A DNA stretch of 64,000 bases from Actinomycetota bacterium (GTDB taxonomy: Bacteria; Actinomycetota; Actinomycetes; Actinomycetales; Microbacteriaceae), in assembly GCA_018268515.1 (NCBI GenBank), contig JAFDWK010000013.1, positions 1-64,000 of the forward strand, read 5' to 3'. Under the pieces are notes generated by a model. It saw only the letters and a list, made by a program, of their open reading frames with translations, was not told the DNA's origin and made no database searches. Of the stretch, positions 50,706-59,709 are shown in pieces. A program made the position numbers and the translations under genes. Positions within the stretch are counted from its first letter, which is position 1; each line of letters begins with the position of its first letter.

Positions 50706-52214
50706 ATGTCCGCACCGATCGACCGGCCCGGCAAGATCATCGCGATCCACCTCAACTACCGTTCCCGCGCCGATCAGCGCGGCCGCACCCCGGCGGCCCC
50801 CTCTTACTTCTTCAAGCCGTCCTCCTCGGTGACCGGCACCGACGGGGTGGTCGAGCGCCCCGCCGGCACCGAGCTGCTCGCCTTCGAGGGCGAGATCGCG
50901 CTCATCATCGGCACCGCCGCACACCGCGTGCGCGTCGAGGACGCCTGGTCGCACGTCGCCTGGGTGACCGCGTCGAACGATCTCGGGCTGTACGACCTGC
51001 GCGCGAACGACAAGGGCTCCAACGTGCGTTCCAAGGGCGGCGACGGCTACACCCCCCTCGGCCCCGATCTGATCGCCGCCGCCGACGTCGACCCCGCCGA
51101 GCTGCGCGTGCGCGCCTGGGTCAACGGCGATCTGCGCCAGGACGACGAGACCAGCGACCTGCTGTTCCCGCTGCCGCAGCTCGTGGCCGACCTCTCCCAG
51201 CACTTCACGCTCGAGCCCGGCGACGTCATCCTCACCGGCACCCCGGCCGGATCCAGCGTGATCGTCCCCGGCGATGTCGTGGTCGTCGAGGTCGACGCCC
51301 CGCACTCCCCCAAGACGCTCACCTCGGGCGGGCTTCGCACCACGGTCACACAGGGCACGGTCCCGTTCGACGGCACGCTCGGATCCCTGCCCGCCGTGGA
51401 CGACCTGCAGCGCGCCGAGGCATGGGGCTCGCGCGAGGAGGCCGGCCTGCCCGCCGAGGACGCGCCGGAGGCGCCCGCCGCGCCCGCGTCGGCGTCCGGC
51501 CTCTCCCCCGAGCTGCGGGCCAAGCTCATCGCTGCACCCACCGCCGGCCTCAGCGCCCAGCTCCGCAAGCGCGGCCTGCACGCGTGCTTCATCGACGGCG
51601 TCTCGGCCAACCTGCCCGGAGCCAAGATCGTCGGCACCGCGAAGACACTGCGGTTCGTCCCCGCCCGTGAGGACCTGTTCAAGACCCACGGCGGCGGCTA
51701 CAACGCGCAGAAGCGCTGCTTCGACGCGGTCAATGAGGGCGAGATCATCGTGATCGAGGCCCGCGGCGACGCCACCACGGGCACCCTCGGCGACATCCTC
51801 GCCCTGCGCGCCAAGGCCCGCCACGCCGCCGGCGTGGTCACCGACGGCGGCGTGCGCGACTTCGCCGCGGTCGCCGAGATCGGTCTGCCGGTGTTCTCGC
51901 GGGGCGCGCATCCCTCGGTGCTCGGCCGCAAGCACGTCCCGTGGGACGTCGACGTGACGATCGCCTGCGGCGGCGCCACCGTGCAGCCGGGCGACATCAT
52001 CGTCGGCGACAGCGACGGCGTGATCGTGATCCCGCCCGCCCTCGCCCAGGAGGTCGTCGACGCGACCCTCGCCCAGGAGGAGGAGGACGCCTGGATCGCC
52101 GAGCAGGTCGAGGCCGGACATCCCGTCGACGGCCTGTTCCCGATGAACGCCGCCTGGCGGGCGAAGTACGACGCCGCGCGCGGAGCCGGCGCAGGGGCCG
52201 GAACGAGCGCCTGA
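50706..52214 (+). CDS. FAH-RraA fusion: probable homoprotocatechuate-pathway isomerase/decarboxylase
   Basis: 502-aa two-domain protein. Residues 8-225: fumarylacetoacetate-hydrolase fold with metal ligands Glu61 and Glu63 (FEGEIAL) and Asp92 (NDLGLYD), then PGDVILTGTP. Residues 266-490: RraA/HMG-CHA-aldolase fold (GDATTGTLGDILALRAK, GGVRDF at 381-386). HpaG of the classical pathway is two FAH domains that decarboxylate OPET and isomerise the product; here the second half is replaced by RraA. RraA-like proteins can decarboxylate oxaloacetate-type acids, so the RraA part may supply the decarboxylase. That is an inference. GAGGAGG precedes ATG 50706. It is first in the operon, overlapping gntR by one base. 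Confidence 0.85.
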   Translation: MSAPIDRPGKIIAIHLNYRSRADQRGRTPAAPSYFFKPSSSVTGTDGVVERPAGTELLAFEGEIALIIGTAAHRVRVEDAWSHVAWVTASNDLGLYDLRANDKGSNVRSKGGDGYTPLGPDLIAAADVDPAELRVRAWVNGDLRQDDETSDLLFPLPQLVADLSQHFTLEPGDVILTGTPAGSSVIVPGDVVVVEVDAPHSPKTLTSGGLRTTVTQGTVPFDGTLGSLPAVDDLQRAEAWGSREEAGLPAEDAPEAPAAPASASGLSPELRAKLIAAPTAGLSAQLRKRGLHACFIDGVSANLPGAKIVGTAKTLRFVPAREDLFKTHGGGYNAQKRCFDAVNEGEIIVIEARGDATTGTLGDILALRAKARHAAGVVTDGGVRDFAAVAEIGLPVFSRGAHPSVLGRKHVPWDVDVTIACGGATVQPGDIIVGDSDGVIVIPPALAQEVVDATLAQEEEDAWIAEQVEAGHPVDGLFPMNAAWRAKYDAARGAGAGAGTSA

Positions 52215-52879
52215 TGGCCGACGTCCTCACCGCCAGCAAGTCGGAGCAGGCCTACGCCTGGATCCGCGCGCGCATCGCCTCGCACGCCTTCGGACCGGGC
52301 TTCCGGCTGGTGCTCGGGACGATCGCCGACGAGCTCCGCATGAGCGTCGTCCCGGTGCGCGAGGCGATCCGCCGGCTCGAGGCCGAGGGCCTCGTCACGT
52401 TCGAGCGCAATGTCGGCGCACGGGTCACGCTCGTGGACGAGAGCGAGTACGCGCACACCATGCAGACCCTGGGTCTCGTCGAGGGCGCGGCGACCTCGCT
52501 GTCCGCGCCGTTCCTGGACGCGGCGGCGCTGGACCGGGCCCTCGAGGTCAACGACCGGATGACCCGCCTGCTCGACAACTTCGACGCGCACCGGTTCACC
52601 GAGCTGAACCGCCAGTTCCACTCGGTGCTCTACGAGCCCTGCCCGAACCCCCACATCCTCGACCTCGTGCAGCGCGGCTGGGCACGCCTCAGCGGCATCC
52701 GCGAGTCGACGTTCGCGTTCGTGCCCGGACGGGCGGGGCACTCCGTCGAGGAGCACATCCAGATCGTGGAGCTGATCCGCACCGGCGCCGATCCCCTCGA
52801 GATCGAGCTCGCCGCCCGCAACCACCGCTGGCGCACGCGCGACGCATTCCTCGCGGCGCTGCACCCCGAGACCCCCTGA
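52214..52879 (+). CDS. GntR-family (FCD) regulator within the hpa operon
   Basis: 221-aa regulator: winged helix (SEQAYAWIRARIASHAFGPGFRLVLGTIADELRMSVVPVREAIRRLEAEGLV) and FCD ligand domain with the metal-binding His/Asp pattern (NRQFHSVLYEPCPNPHI..GHSVEEHIQIVELI). ATG overlaps the FAH-RraA stop (TGATG). Probably an autoregulator of the operon, responding to a pathway intermediate. Confidence 0.9.
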   Translation: MADVLTASKSEQAYAWIRARIASHAFGPGFRLVLGTIADELRMSVVPVREAIRRLEAEGLVTFERNVGARVTLVDESEYAHTMQTLGLVEGAATSLSAPFLDAAALDRALEVNDRMTRLLDNFDAHRFTELNRQFHSVLYEPCPNPHILDLVQRGWARLSGIRESTFAFVPGRAGHSVEEHIQIVELIRTGADPLEIELAARNHRWRTRDAFLAALHPETP

Positions 52880-52893
52880 CCGCACTCCACCCC

Positions 52894-52940
52894 GGTCCCT
52901 GACCGCACACCCCCCCGGTCCCTGAGCCTGTCGAAGGGCC
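52894..52940. repeat. Dispersed repeat, one partial and one full copy
   Basis: Partial GGTCCCTGA at 52894 and full copy at 52917-52940 (GGTCCCTGAGCCTG..TCGAAGGGCC), lying between gntR and hpaE inside the operon. Confidence 0.88.
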
Positions 52941-52971
52941 CGGAACCGCACACCACCACCCCGGAAGGACG

Positions 52972-54513
52972 ATGATGACCGACGCCTACGCCCCGGCAGA
53001 TCTGCCGGAGAAGATCCAGCACTACATCGACGGCGAGTTCGTCGACTCCCTCGACGGCGACACCTTCGAGGTGCTCAACCCCGTCACCAACGAGACCTAC
53101 GTGCACGCCGCCGCCGGCAAGAAGGCCGACATCGAGCGCGCCGTGGCCGCCGCCAAGCGCGCCTTCGACGAGGGGCCCTGGCCGCGCATGGTCCCCCGCG
53201 AGCGCTCCCGCGTGCTGCACCGGATCGCCGACATCGTCGAGTCCCGCGACGCGCGCCTCGCCGAGCTGGAGTCCTTCGACTCGGGCCTTCCGATCACGCA
53301 GGCGCTGGGCCAGGCCCGCCGTGCCGCCGAGAACTTCCGCTTCTTCGCCGACCTGATCGTCGCGCAGGCCGACGACGCGTTCAAGGTCCCCGGCAAGCAG
53401 ATGAACTACGTCAACCGCAAGCCGATCGGCGTCGCGGGCCTCATCACGCCGTGGAACACCCCGTTCATGCTCGAGTCGTGGAAGCTCGGCCCCGCGCTCG
53501 CGACCGGCAACACGGTCGTGCTGAAGCCCGCCGAGTTCACCCCACTGTCCGCGTCCCTGTGGGCGGGCATCTTCGAGGAGGCCGGGCTGCCGAAGGGCGT
53601 GTTCAACCTCGTCAACGGCCTCGGCGAGGACGCGGGTGACGCGCTCGTCAAGCACCCCGACGTGCCGCTCATCTCGTTCACCGGCGAAAGCCGCACCGGC
53701 CAGATCATCTTCGGCAACGCGGCGCCGTTCCTGAAGGGCCTCTCCATGGAGCTCGGCGGCAAGAGCCCCGCCGTGGTGTTCGCCGATGCCGACCTCGACA
53801 CGGCGATCGACGCCTGCATCTTCGGCGTGTTCTCACTGAACGGCGAGCGGTGCACGGCCGGATCCCGGATCCTGGTACAGCGCGACGTCTACGACGAGTT
53901 CGTCGAGCGCTACGCCGCCCAGGCCAAGCGGGTCAAGGTCGGCCACCCGCACGACCCCACCACCGAGGTCGGCGCGCTGGTGCACCCGGAGCACTACGAG
54001 AAGGTCATGAGCTACGTCGAGATCGGCAAGGGCGAGGGTCGCCTCGTCGCCGGCGGCGGACGCCCCGAGGGCTTCCCGACCGGCAACTACGTCGCCCCGA
54101 CCGTGTTCGCCGACGTCTCCCCGGACGCCCGGATCTTCCAGGAGGAGATCTTCGGACCGGTCGTCGCGATCACCCCCTTCGACACCGACGAGGAGGCGCT
54201 CGCCCTGGCGAACAACACGCGCTACGGCCTCGCCGCCTACATCTGGACCAACGACCTCAAGCGCGCGCACAACTTCGCGGGCGCCGTCGAGGCCGGCATG
54301 GTCTGGCTGAACTCGAACAACGTGCGGGACCTGCGCACCCCGTTCGGCGGCGTGAAGGCCTCCGGACTCGGTCACGAGGGCGGCTACCGCTCGATCGACT
54401 TCTACACCGACCAGCAGAGCGTGCACATCACGCTCGGCGCCCCGCACAACCCGGTGTTCGGCAAGCAGGCGCCGCCCGCCGAGCAGGATCTCGACGACCC
54501 GGACCCCCGCTGA
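52972..54513 (+). CDS. hpaE: 5-carboxymethyl-2-hydroxymuconate semialdehyde dehydrogenase
   Basis: 513-aa ALDH of the HpaE/HpcC type. Cofactor and catalytic motifs: LITPWNTPFMLESWKLGPAL, FTGESRTGQIIFGNAA, Glu in SMELGGKSPA, Cys in NGERCTAGSRI. The C-terminal WLNSNNVRDLRTPFGGVKAS..DFYTDQQSVHI is characteristic of CHMS dehydrogenases. It oxidises the ring-cleavage product CHMS to CHM with NAD. GGAAGG precedes the ATG. It lies directly upstream of the ring-cleaving dioxygenase. Confidence 0.92.
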   Translation: MMTDAYAPADLPEKIQHYIDGEFVDSLDGDTFEVLNPVTNETYVHAAAGKKADIERAVAAAKRAFDEGPWPRMVPRERSRVLHRIADIVESRDARLAELESFDSGLPITQALGQARRAAENFRFFADLIVAQADDAFKVPGKQMNYVNRKPIGVAGLITPWNTPFMLESWKLGPALATGNTVVLKPAEFTPLSASLWAGIFEEAGLPKGVFNLVNGLGEDAGDALVKHPDVPLISFTGESRTGQIIFGNAAPFLKGLSMELGGKSPAVVFADADLDTAIDACIFGVFSLNGERCTAGSRILVQRDVYDEFVERYAAQAKRVKVGHPHDPTTEVGALVHPEHYEKVMSYVEIGKGEGRLVAGGGRPEGFPTGNYVAPTVFADVSPDARIFQEEIFGPVVAITPFDTDEEALALANNTRYGLAAYIWTNDLKRAHNFAGAVEAGMVWLNSNNVRDLRTPFGGVKASGLGHEGGYRSIDFYTDQQSVHITLGAPHNPVFGKQAPPAEQDLDDPDPR

Positions 54514-54550
54514 CCGGATCCGGATCCGGATCCGGAACCGGATCCGCTTC

Positions 54551-54615
54551 CCGCTCCCGTCGCAAAGAATGTCGCTCTGACGCGCTCATACCGACAACTT
54601 TCGCGACGGGAGCGG
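54551..54615. repeat. Long hairpin element (H8) between hpaE and hpaD
   Basis: Perfect 13-bp arms CCGCTCCCGTCGC (54551-54563) and GCGACGGGAGCGG (54603-54615), with further partial pairing inside (GTCG 54571 with CGAC 54592). A GGATCC run precedes it. It may attenuate or process the operon transcript between the two genes. Confidence 0.85.
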
Positions 54616-54653
54616 TACCCGAACCGACTTCTCTTTCACGCAAGGACGCTGAC

Positions 54654-55781
54654 ATGACCAATCGTGCAGACATGACGCTCACCTCCTCCGGCTTCTTCAC
54701 CAGCCAGGAGGCGCCCATCACGACCGACAACCCGGTCGCCACCCCCTCCTCCCCGCCGCCGGACGTGCTCCGCTGCGCGTACATGGAGCTCGTCGTCACC
54801 GACCTCGCCGCCTCGCGGGTGTTCTACGTCGACGTGCTCGGCCTGTATGTGACCGAGGAGGACGAGAACGCGATCTACCTCCGCTCCACCGAGGAGTTCA
54901 TCCACCACAACCTGGTGCTGCGCAAGGGGCCGGTCGCGGCGGTCGCCGCCTTCTCGTACCGCGTGCGCACCCCCGAGGATCTCGACCTCGCGGTCGCGTT
55001 CTACACCGAGCTCGGCTGCGATGTGCGCCGCAACCCGGACGGGTTCGTCAAGGGCATCGGCGACTCGGTGCGCGTGGTGGATCCGCTCGGCTTCCCGTAC
55101 GAGTTCTTCTTCCAGACCGACCACGTCGAGCGGATGAGCTGGCGCTACGACCTGCACATCCCCGGCGAGCTGGTGCGCCTGGACCACTTCAACCAGGTCA
55201 CGCCCGACGTGCCGCGCGCCGTGAAGTACATGCAGGACCTCGGCTTCCGCGTCACGGAGGACATCCAGGACGAGGAGGGCACCGTCTACGCCGCGTGGAT
55301 GCGCCGCAAGCCCACCGTGCACGACACGGCCATGACCGGCGGCGACGGCCCGCGCATGCACCACGTGTGCTTCGCGACGCACGAGAAGCACAACATCCTC
55401 GCGATCTGCGACAAGCTCGGCGCCCTGCGCCGCTCCGACGCGATCGAGCGCGGCCCCGGCCGCCACGGCGTGAGCAACGCGTTCTACCTGTACCTGCGCG
55501 ACCCCGACGGCCACCGCGTCGAGGTCTACACGCAGGACTACTACACCGGCGACCCGGACAACCCCGTGGTCACCTGGGACGTGCATGACAACCAGCGCCG
55601 CGACTGGTGGGGCAACCCCGTCGTGCCGAGCTGGTACACCGACGCGTCGCTCGTGCTCGACCTGGACGGCAACCCGCAGCCGGTCGTCGCCCGCACCGAT
55701 TCGAGCGAGATGGCCGTCACGATCGGCGCCGACGGGTTCAGCTACACCCGGGCAGCCTCCGAGGAGGCCATGCCGGAGTGA
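54654..55781 (+). CDS. hpaD: Homoprotocatechuate (3,4-dihydroxyphenylacetate) 2,3-dioxygenase
   Basis: 375-aa extradiol dioxygenase with two vicinal-oxygen-chelate modules. Compared from memory with the Brevibacterium fuscum enzyme (His155, His214, Glu267 metal ligands; His200 acid-base; Tyr257), every residue is present at a constant offset of +13: His168 (RLDHFN), His227 (RMHHVCF), Glu280 (GHRVEV), His213 (TVHDT) and Tyr270. It opens the ring between C2 and C3 to give CHMS. Extra N-terminal residues (1-35, Ser/Pro-rich) account for the offset; an ATG at 54672 is an alternative start. Metal is Fe or Mn; sequence does not decide. Confidence 0.95.
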   Translation: MTNRADMTLTSSGFFTSQEAPITTDNPVATPSSPPPDVLRCAYMELVVTDLAASRVFYVDVLGLYVTEEDENAIYLRSTEEFIHHNLVLRKGPVAAVAAFSYRVRTPEDLDLAVAFYTELGCDVRRNPDGFVKGIGDSVRVVDPLGFPYEFFFQTDHVERMSWRYDLHIPGELVRLDHFNQVTPDVPRAVKYMQDLGFRVTEDIQDEEGTVYAAWMRRKPTVHDTAMTGGDGPRMHHVCFATHEKHNILAICDKLGALRRSDAIERGPGRHGVSNAFYLYLRDPDGHRVEVYTQDYYTGDPDNPVVTWDVHDNQRRDWWGNPVVPSWYTDASLVLDLDGNPQPVVARTDSSEMAVTIGADGFSYTRAASEEAMPE

Positions 55782-55845
55782 AAGCAGGGCGAGTACAAGC
55801 TCGGCCACCAGCTCTGACGTTCTCCTGGAGCCGGCTCCGGGCTCC

Positions 55846-55910
55846 GGGGCTTCTTGTCAGGACGCTTGACGGGGACCCCTGCACCCCGATGCGTTCTGAC
55901 AAGAAGCCCC
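55846..55910. repeat. Long hairpin element (H7) between hpaD and hpaH
   Basis: Perfect 15-bp arms GGGGCTTCTTGTCAG (55846-55860) and CTGACAAGAAGCCCC (55896-55910). Pairing extends inward to 20 bp with one G-U (GACGC with GCGTT), leaving a 25-nt loop. It starts 65 bp after the hpaD stop and could block transcription or protect the upstream mRNA. Confidence 0.88.
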
Positions 55911-55992
55911 TGCGCCCTCCGCCTTACCGCACCTGCCCATGCGGGGCGGCCGAGTGTGTACAACGAAGAAACGTAGAAGAGAAGAGAATCTG

Positions 55993-56778
55993 ATGCTCCC
56001 CGCATCCACCATCGCGGCGCTCGCCGCGGAGCTGGCCGAGGCCGACCGCACGCACGGCGTGATCCCGCGGATCACCGCGCGCCACCCCGAGGCGACCGTC
56101 GAGGACTCCTACGCGATCCAGGGGGTCTGGCGCGACGCGCAGATCGCCGCAGGGCGCCGGCTCGTCGGCCGCAAGATCGGCCTCACCTCGAAGGCGATGC
56201 AGCAGGCCACCGGCATCACCGAGCCCGACTACGGCGTGATGTTCGACGACACCGTGTACCCGTCCGGATCCGAGATCCCGGTCGACCACTTCTCGAACGT
56301 GCGCATCGAGGTCGAACTCGCGTTCGTGCTGAAGGAGCCGCTGGAAGGCCCCGACTGCACGCTCGAGGACGCGCTCGCCGCGATCGACTACGCCGTGCCC
56401 GCACTCGAGGTGCTGAACTCGCACATCGAGCTCGAGGGCCGCACGATCGTCGACACGATCAGCGACAACGCCGCCTACGGCGCCATGGTGCTCGGCACCG
56501 TGCACAAGCGCCCCGACGAGATCGATCTGCGCTGGGTGCCCGGCGTGCTGTCGCGCAACGGCGAGATCGAGGAGACCGGCGTCGCCGCCGGGGTGCTCGG
56601 CCACCCGGCCACGGGCGTCGCCTGGCTCGCGAACAAGTTCCACCAGCACGGCGCGCGCCTGGACGCGGGCGAGATCATCCTGGCCGGATCCTTCACCCGC
56701 CCGATGTGGGTGTCGCGCGGCGACGAGGTGCGCTGCGACTATGGCCCGATGGGAGTCATCGAATGCCGCTTCATCTGA
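55993..56778 (+). CDS. hpaH: 2-oxo-hept-4-ene-1,7-dioate hydratase
   Basis: 261-aa hydratase of the HpaH/MhpD/4-oxalocrotonate decarboxylase family: VEDSYAIQGVWRDAQIAAGRRLVGRKIGLTSKAMQ, YGVMFDD, the metal-ligand ELAFVLK Glu motif (VEVELAFVL) and LAGSFTRPMWV. Adds water to the double bond of OHED to give 4-hydroxy-2-oxoheptanedioate. ATG 55993 follows AGAAGAGAAG; longer frames upstream run through the hairpin region. Overlaps the aldolase gene by 16 bp. Confidence 0.92.
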   Translation: MLPASTIAALAAELAEADRTHGVIPRITARHPEATVEDSYAIQGVWRDAQIAAGRRLVGRKIGLTSKAMQQATGITEPDYGVMFDDTVYPSGSEIPVDHFSNVRIEVELAFVLKEPLEGPDCTLEDALAAIDYAVPALEVLNSHIELEGRTIVDTISDNAAYGAMVLGTVHKRPDEIDLRWVPGVLSRNGEIEETGVAAGVLGHPATGVAWLANKFHQHGARLDAGEIILAGSFTRPMWVSRGDEVRCDYGPMGVIECRFI

Positions 56779-57566
56779 ACCCGACCTTCCGCGATCGCCT
56801 GGCCGACGCGGACCGCGCCCTCATCGGCCTGTGGGCCTGCACCGGCAGCCCGCTCGTGACCGAGATCGCCGCGGGCAGCGGCCTGGACTGGCTGCTCATC
56901 GACGGCGAGCACTCCGCGAACACGCTGGAATCGCTCCAGACGCAGCTGCAGACCGTCGCCGCCTACCCGATCACGCCGCTCGTGCGCGTGCCGTGGAACG
57001 ACCCGGTGCTCATCAAGCAGGTGCTCGACCTCGGCGCGCAGAACCTCATCGTGCCGATGGTGTCCTCCGCCGACGAGGCGCGTGCCGCGGTCGCGGCGAC
57101 CCGCTATCCGCCGGAGGGCGTCCGCGGGGTCGGATCCGCCCTGGCCCGCAGCGCCCGCTGGAACCGCGTGGAGCGCTACCTCGTCGAGGCCGCGCAGCAC
57201 GTGTCCCTCACCGTGCAGATCGAGACCGCGGCAGGCGTCAACGCCGCAGCCGAGATCGCCGCCGTCGACGGCGTGGACGCCGTGTTCGTCGGCCCGTCCG
57301 ACCTGTCTGCATCGATGGGACTGCTCGGGCAGCAGACGCACCCCGACGTCGTCGCCGCGGTCGAGCACGTGTTCGCCGCGGTGACCGCCGCCGGGAAGCC
57401 GGTCGGCGTGAACGCGTTCGACCCGGTCGCCGCCGATGCGTACATCGCCGCGGGCGCCTCGTTCGTCGCGGTCGGCGCCGACGTGGCCCTGCTCGCCCGC
57501 GCCTCCGAGTCCCTCGCCGCACGCTTCCTCCCCGCCGCCGGCGCCGGCCCCGCCGCCAGCTACTGA
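56763..57566 (+). CDS. hpaI: 4-hydroxy-2-oxoheptanedioate aldolase
   Basis: 267-aa class II aldolase of the HpaI/HpcH family: LIDGEHSANTLESL (base His), QNLIVPMVSSADEARAAVAATRYPPEGVRGVG, metal ligands Glu in QIETAAGVNAA and Asp in VGPSDLSASMG. It cleaves the pathway end product to pyruvate and succinic semialdehyde. ATG 56763 lies within the 3' end of hpaH with GGGAG upstream, a tight translational coupling. It ends the operon. No succinate-semialdehyde dehydrogenase is seen next to it. The 140-bp gap after it shows no clear terminator. Confidence 0.93.
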   Translation: MPLHLNPTFRDRLADADRALIGLWACTGSPLVTEIAAGSGLDWLLIDGEHSANTLESLQTQLQTVAAYPITPLVRVPWNDPVLIKQVLDLGAQNLIVPMVSSADEARAAVAATRYPPEGVRGVGSALARSARWNRVERYLVEAAQHVSLTVQIETAAGVNAAAEIAAVDGVDAVFVGPSDLSASMGLLGQQTHPDVVAAVEHVFAAVTAAGKPVGVNAFDPVAADAYIAAGASFVAVGADVALLARASESLAARFLPAAGAGPAASY

Positions 57567-57706
57567 CCCGGGCTCGACCTGCGGTGTCTCCTCGGGCTCT
57601 GCTCTGCGCCGCATCCGCACCGCCCTGGGGCGGTGACCGTCCCCGTTCGCAGAGGAGGTCGCCCTCGAACTGGCGCATTCATAGGAGGTCACGGCAGGAT
57701 GAGGGC

Positions 57707-58438
57707 ATGACGTTCCCCGCTCTCGCGCCCCTCGCCGACCGCGCGGCGCTCTTCGCCGCCCTCCGCCAGGACCAGCTGGTCGCCGCGACCGCCGCCCTGG
57801 GCGAGCATCGCTGGGATGCGGATCTCGCGGCGGAGACCCTCACCTTCACGTCCGAGACGGATCCGAGCCGCCGGCTCGTGGCACGTGCGTCGCTCGTCGC
57901 GACGATCGCGCCGGGACCCCGCTCGCTGATGTGGGCCTGGGCGCACCCGCAGGGCGGATCCGACCCGGAGATCGCGGGCCTGCGCGACTACGGCACCACG
58001 TACGCGATCAGCGAGCTCTCGAACCCGGAGCTGCCGTTCCCGGCCGAGGCGGACGCGGATCTGGACGGCTGGATCGCCGGCGCGGCGCACCAGATCGGCG
58101 CGATCGCCGAGGAGATCACCGGGCGCTCGCCCTACTACTCCGCCCCCGTGGGCAGCGGCACCCGCGCCGTCTTCCTGCTCGATGCCCCGCTTCCCGCCCT
58201 CACCGTCGCGGATGCCGTCGTCGCCCTGCCCCGGATCCTGTCCGAACTGACGCTGTCCGACCCGCGTTCGTCGGTGTGGGATCTGGCCCGTCTCGCCGGC
58301 TGGAGCATGCAGTGGGCCGACGAGGCCTACTCGGCCGCGATCGTCAGCGACGCGAGCGGCAGCGCCACGTTCCGCTTCGACGAGTACGCCCGCATCGCCG
58401 GCATCGAGTCGCAGCTCGGGCAGGTCCCGCAGGTCTGA
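57707..58438 (+). CDS. Uncharacterised protein, possibly DUF6882-like
   Basis: 243-aa soluble protein that I do not firmly recognise. Central LVARASLVATIAPGPRSLMWAWAHPQG followed by YAISELSNPELPFPAE suggests a DUF6882-type fold (W.WAW. motif), a family with no known function. No signal peptide or membrane segment. CAGGAT lies 6 nt before the ATG, so it may be leaderless. It is 25 bp from the downstream HupE-like gene on the same strand, perhaps by chance. Confidence 0.6.
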   Translation: MTFPALAPLADRAALFAALRQDQLVAATAALGEHRWDADLAAETLTFTSETDPSRRLVARASLVATIAPGPRSLMWAWAHPQGGSDPEIAGLRDYGTTYAISELSNPELPFPAEADADLDGWIAGAAHQIGAIAEEITGRSPYYSAPVGSGTRAVFLLDAPLPALTVADAVVALPRILSELTLSDPRSSVWDLARLAGWSMQWADEAYSAAIVSDASGSATFRFDEYARIAGIESQLGQVPQV

Positions 58439-58463
58439 TCCGGGCGATCCGAAGGGCCCGTCG

Positions 58464-59666
58464 ATGCGCTCGACCCCGCGCGTCGCGGTCGTGCTCGCAC
58501 TCGTCCTCGGCGCGCTCCTGCTCACCGCCGGCCCGGCCGAAGCACACGTCACGACGGTCGCCTACGCCGATCTGACCGCCGCCGGCACGACCGACGTGCG
58601 GGTGGAGTTCGACCTGCAGTACGAGCTGCTCAGCGCCTCCGCCGCCAAGGCCCAGGACGACCCCGGCCTCTTCGCCGACGCGATCGAGCACCCCCGGCAG
58701 GGCGCCGAGGACCGGGTGCTCGCGGACCACGCCGCGGCCATCCTCGCCTACACGACCGCGCGGTTCACGGTCACGGCCGACGGCGGCGCGGCCTGCACGC
58801 CCCGCGCCGACGGTCCCGCGGTCTTCCACAGCCGCGACGCGACCGATTACGCACGGTTCGCCGTGCGCTACGTGTGCCGCGCGGCATACCACGGCGCCTA
58901 CGAGGTGCGCAGCTCGCTGTTCCCCGATTCCGAGGGCATGGTCAAGGACACGAAGACGATCGTGACCTATCGGCTCGACGGTCGCTCCGGCAGCGCGGTG
59001 CTGGACGCCGCGGATCCGCAGTTCTCCACGGCACAGGCCTGGCAGGATCGCTTCGCCGAGTTCTTCCGGCTCGGCGCGGAGCACCTGCTCACCGGGCTCG
59101 ACCACATCCTGTTCCTGGTCGCCCTCATCATCAGCTCGCGAAGGCTGCGCGACGTGGTGTTCGCCGCGACGTGCTTCACCGCCGCGCACACGATCACCTT
59201 CCTGTGCGCGGCGCTCGGGCTGGTGCACATCGGCGAGAACATCGTGGAGCCCGGGATCGCGCTGTCGATCGCCGCGGTCGCCGCCTGGCACCTGTGGGAG
59301 GAGCGGATCCGTCGCACGGCGAGACGCGAGGGCCTGCCCGCCCCTGCGCCGACTCGGCGGGCCGCCCTGCTGCGACTCGGGATCGTGTTCGGCTTCGGAC
59401 TCATCCACGGACTCGGCTTCGCGACGGCGCTGAGGATCCAGGAGCCGTGGTCGTGGACTCTGCTCTGGTCGCTGCTCGTGTTCAACCTCGGCATCGAGGC
59501 GGTGCAGCTGTCCATCATCCTGATCATCTTCCCGCCGCTCCTGCTGCTGCGGCGCCGCATGCCGCGCACCGCGACCGTGCTGGGCATCGTCGTCACCGTG
59601 GTGGTGCTGCTGTTCGGCCTGCTCTGGTTCGCGATGCGGGTGCTCGGCATCCCCGGCACGCCCTGA
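58464..59666 (+). CDS. HupE/UreJ-2-like exported membrane protein
   Basis: 400-aa protein: signal peptide (1-27, ending AEAHV), an extracytoplasmic domain of ~180 residues with two Cys that could pair (ACTPRA and RYVCRA), then about seven membrane segments. The membrane part has the HupE/UreJ signature GAEHLLTGLDHILFLVALI, AHTITFL and FGFGLIHGLGFATAL, with His/Asp residues in helices that may bind a metal such as Ni or Co. It may be a metal permease or metallochaperone-like protein; no hydrogenase or urease gene is in the window. Confidence 0.8.
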   Translation: MRSTPRVAVVLALVLGALLLTAGPAEAHVTTVAYADLTAAGTTDVRVEFDLQYELLSASAAKAQDDPGLFADAIEHPRQGAEDRVLADHAAAILAYTTARFTVTADGGAACTPRADGPAVFHSRDATDYARFAVRYVCRAAYHGAYEVRSSLFPDSEGMVKDTKTIVTYRLDGRSGSAVLDAADPQFSTAQAWQDRFAEFFRLGAEHLLTGLDHILFLVALIISSRRLRDVVFAATCFTAAHTITFLCAALGLVHIGENIVEPGIALSIAAVAAWHLWEERIRRTARREGLPAPAPTRRAALLRLGIVFGFGLIHGLGFATALRIQEPWSWTLLWSLLVFNLGIEAVQLSIILIIFPPLLLLRRRMPRTATVLGIVVTVVVLLFGLLWFAMRVLGIPGTP

Positions 59667-59709
59667 TCCCGCCGATCCGCGCGGCCCCCTGGCATCTTCT
59701 CGCCCCGGG

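Noticed and set aside
55742..56005. Small minus-strand ORF across the hairpin between hpaD and hpaH
   Set aside because: Its sequence comes from the inverted repeat and it shows no ribosome site or similarity.
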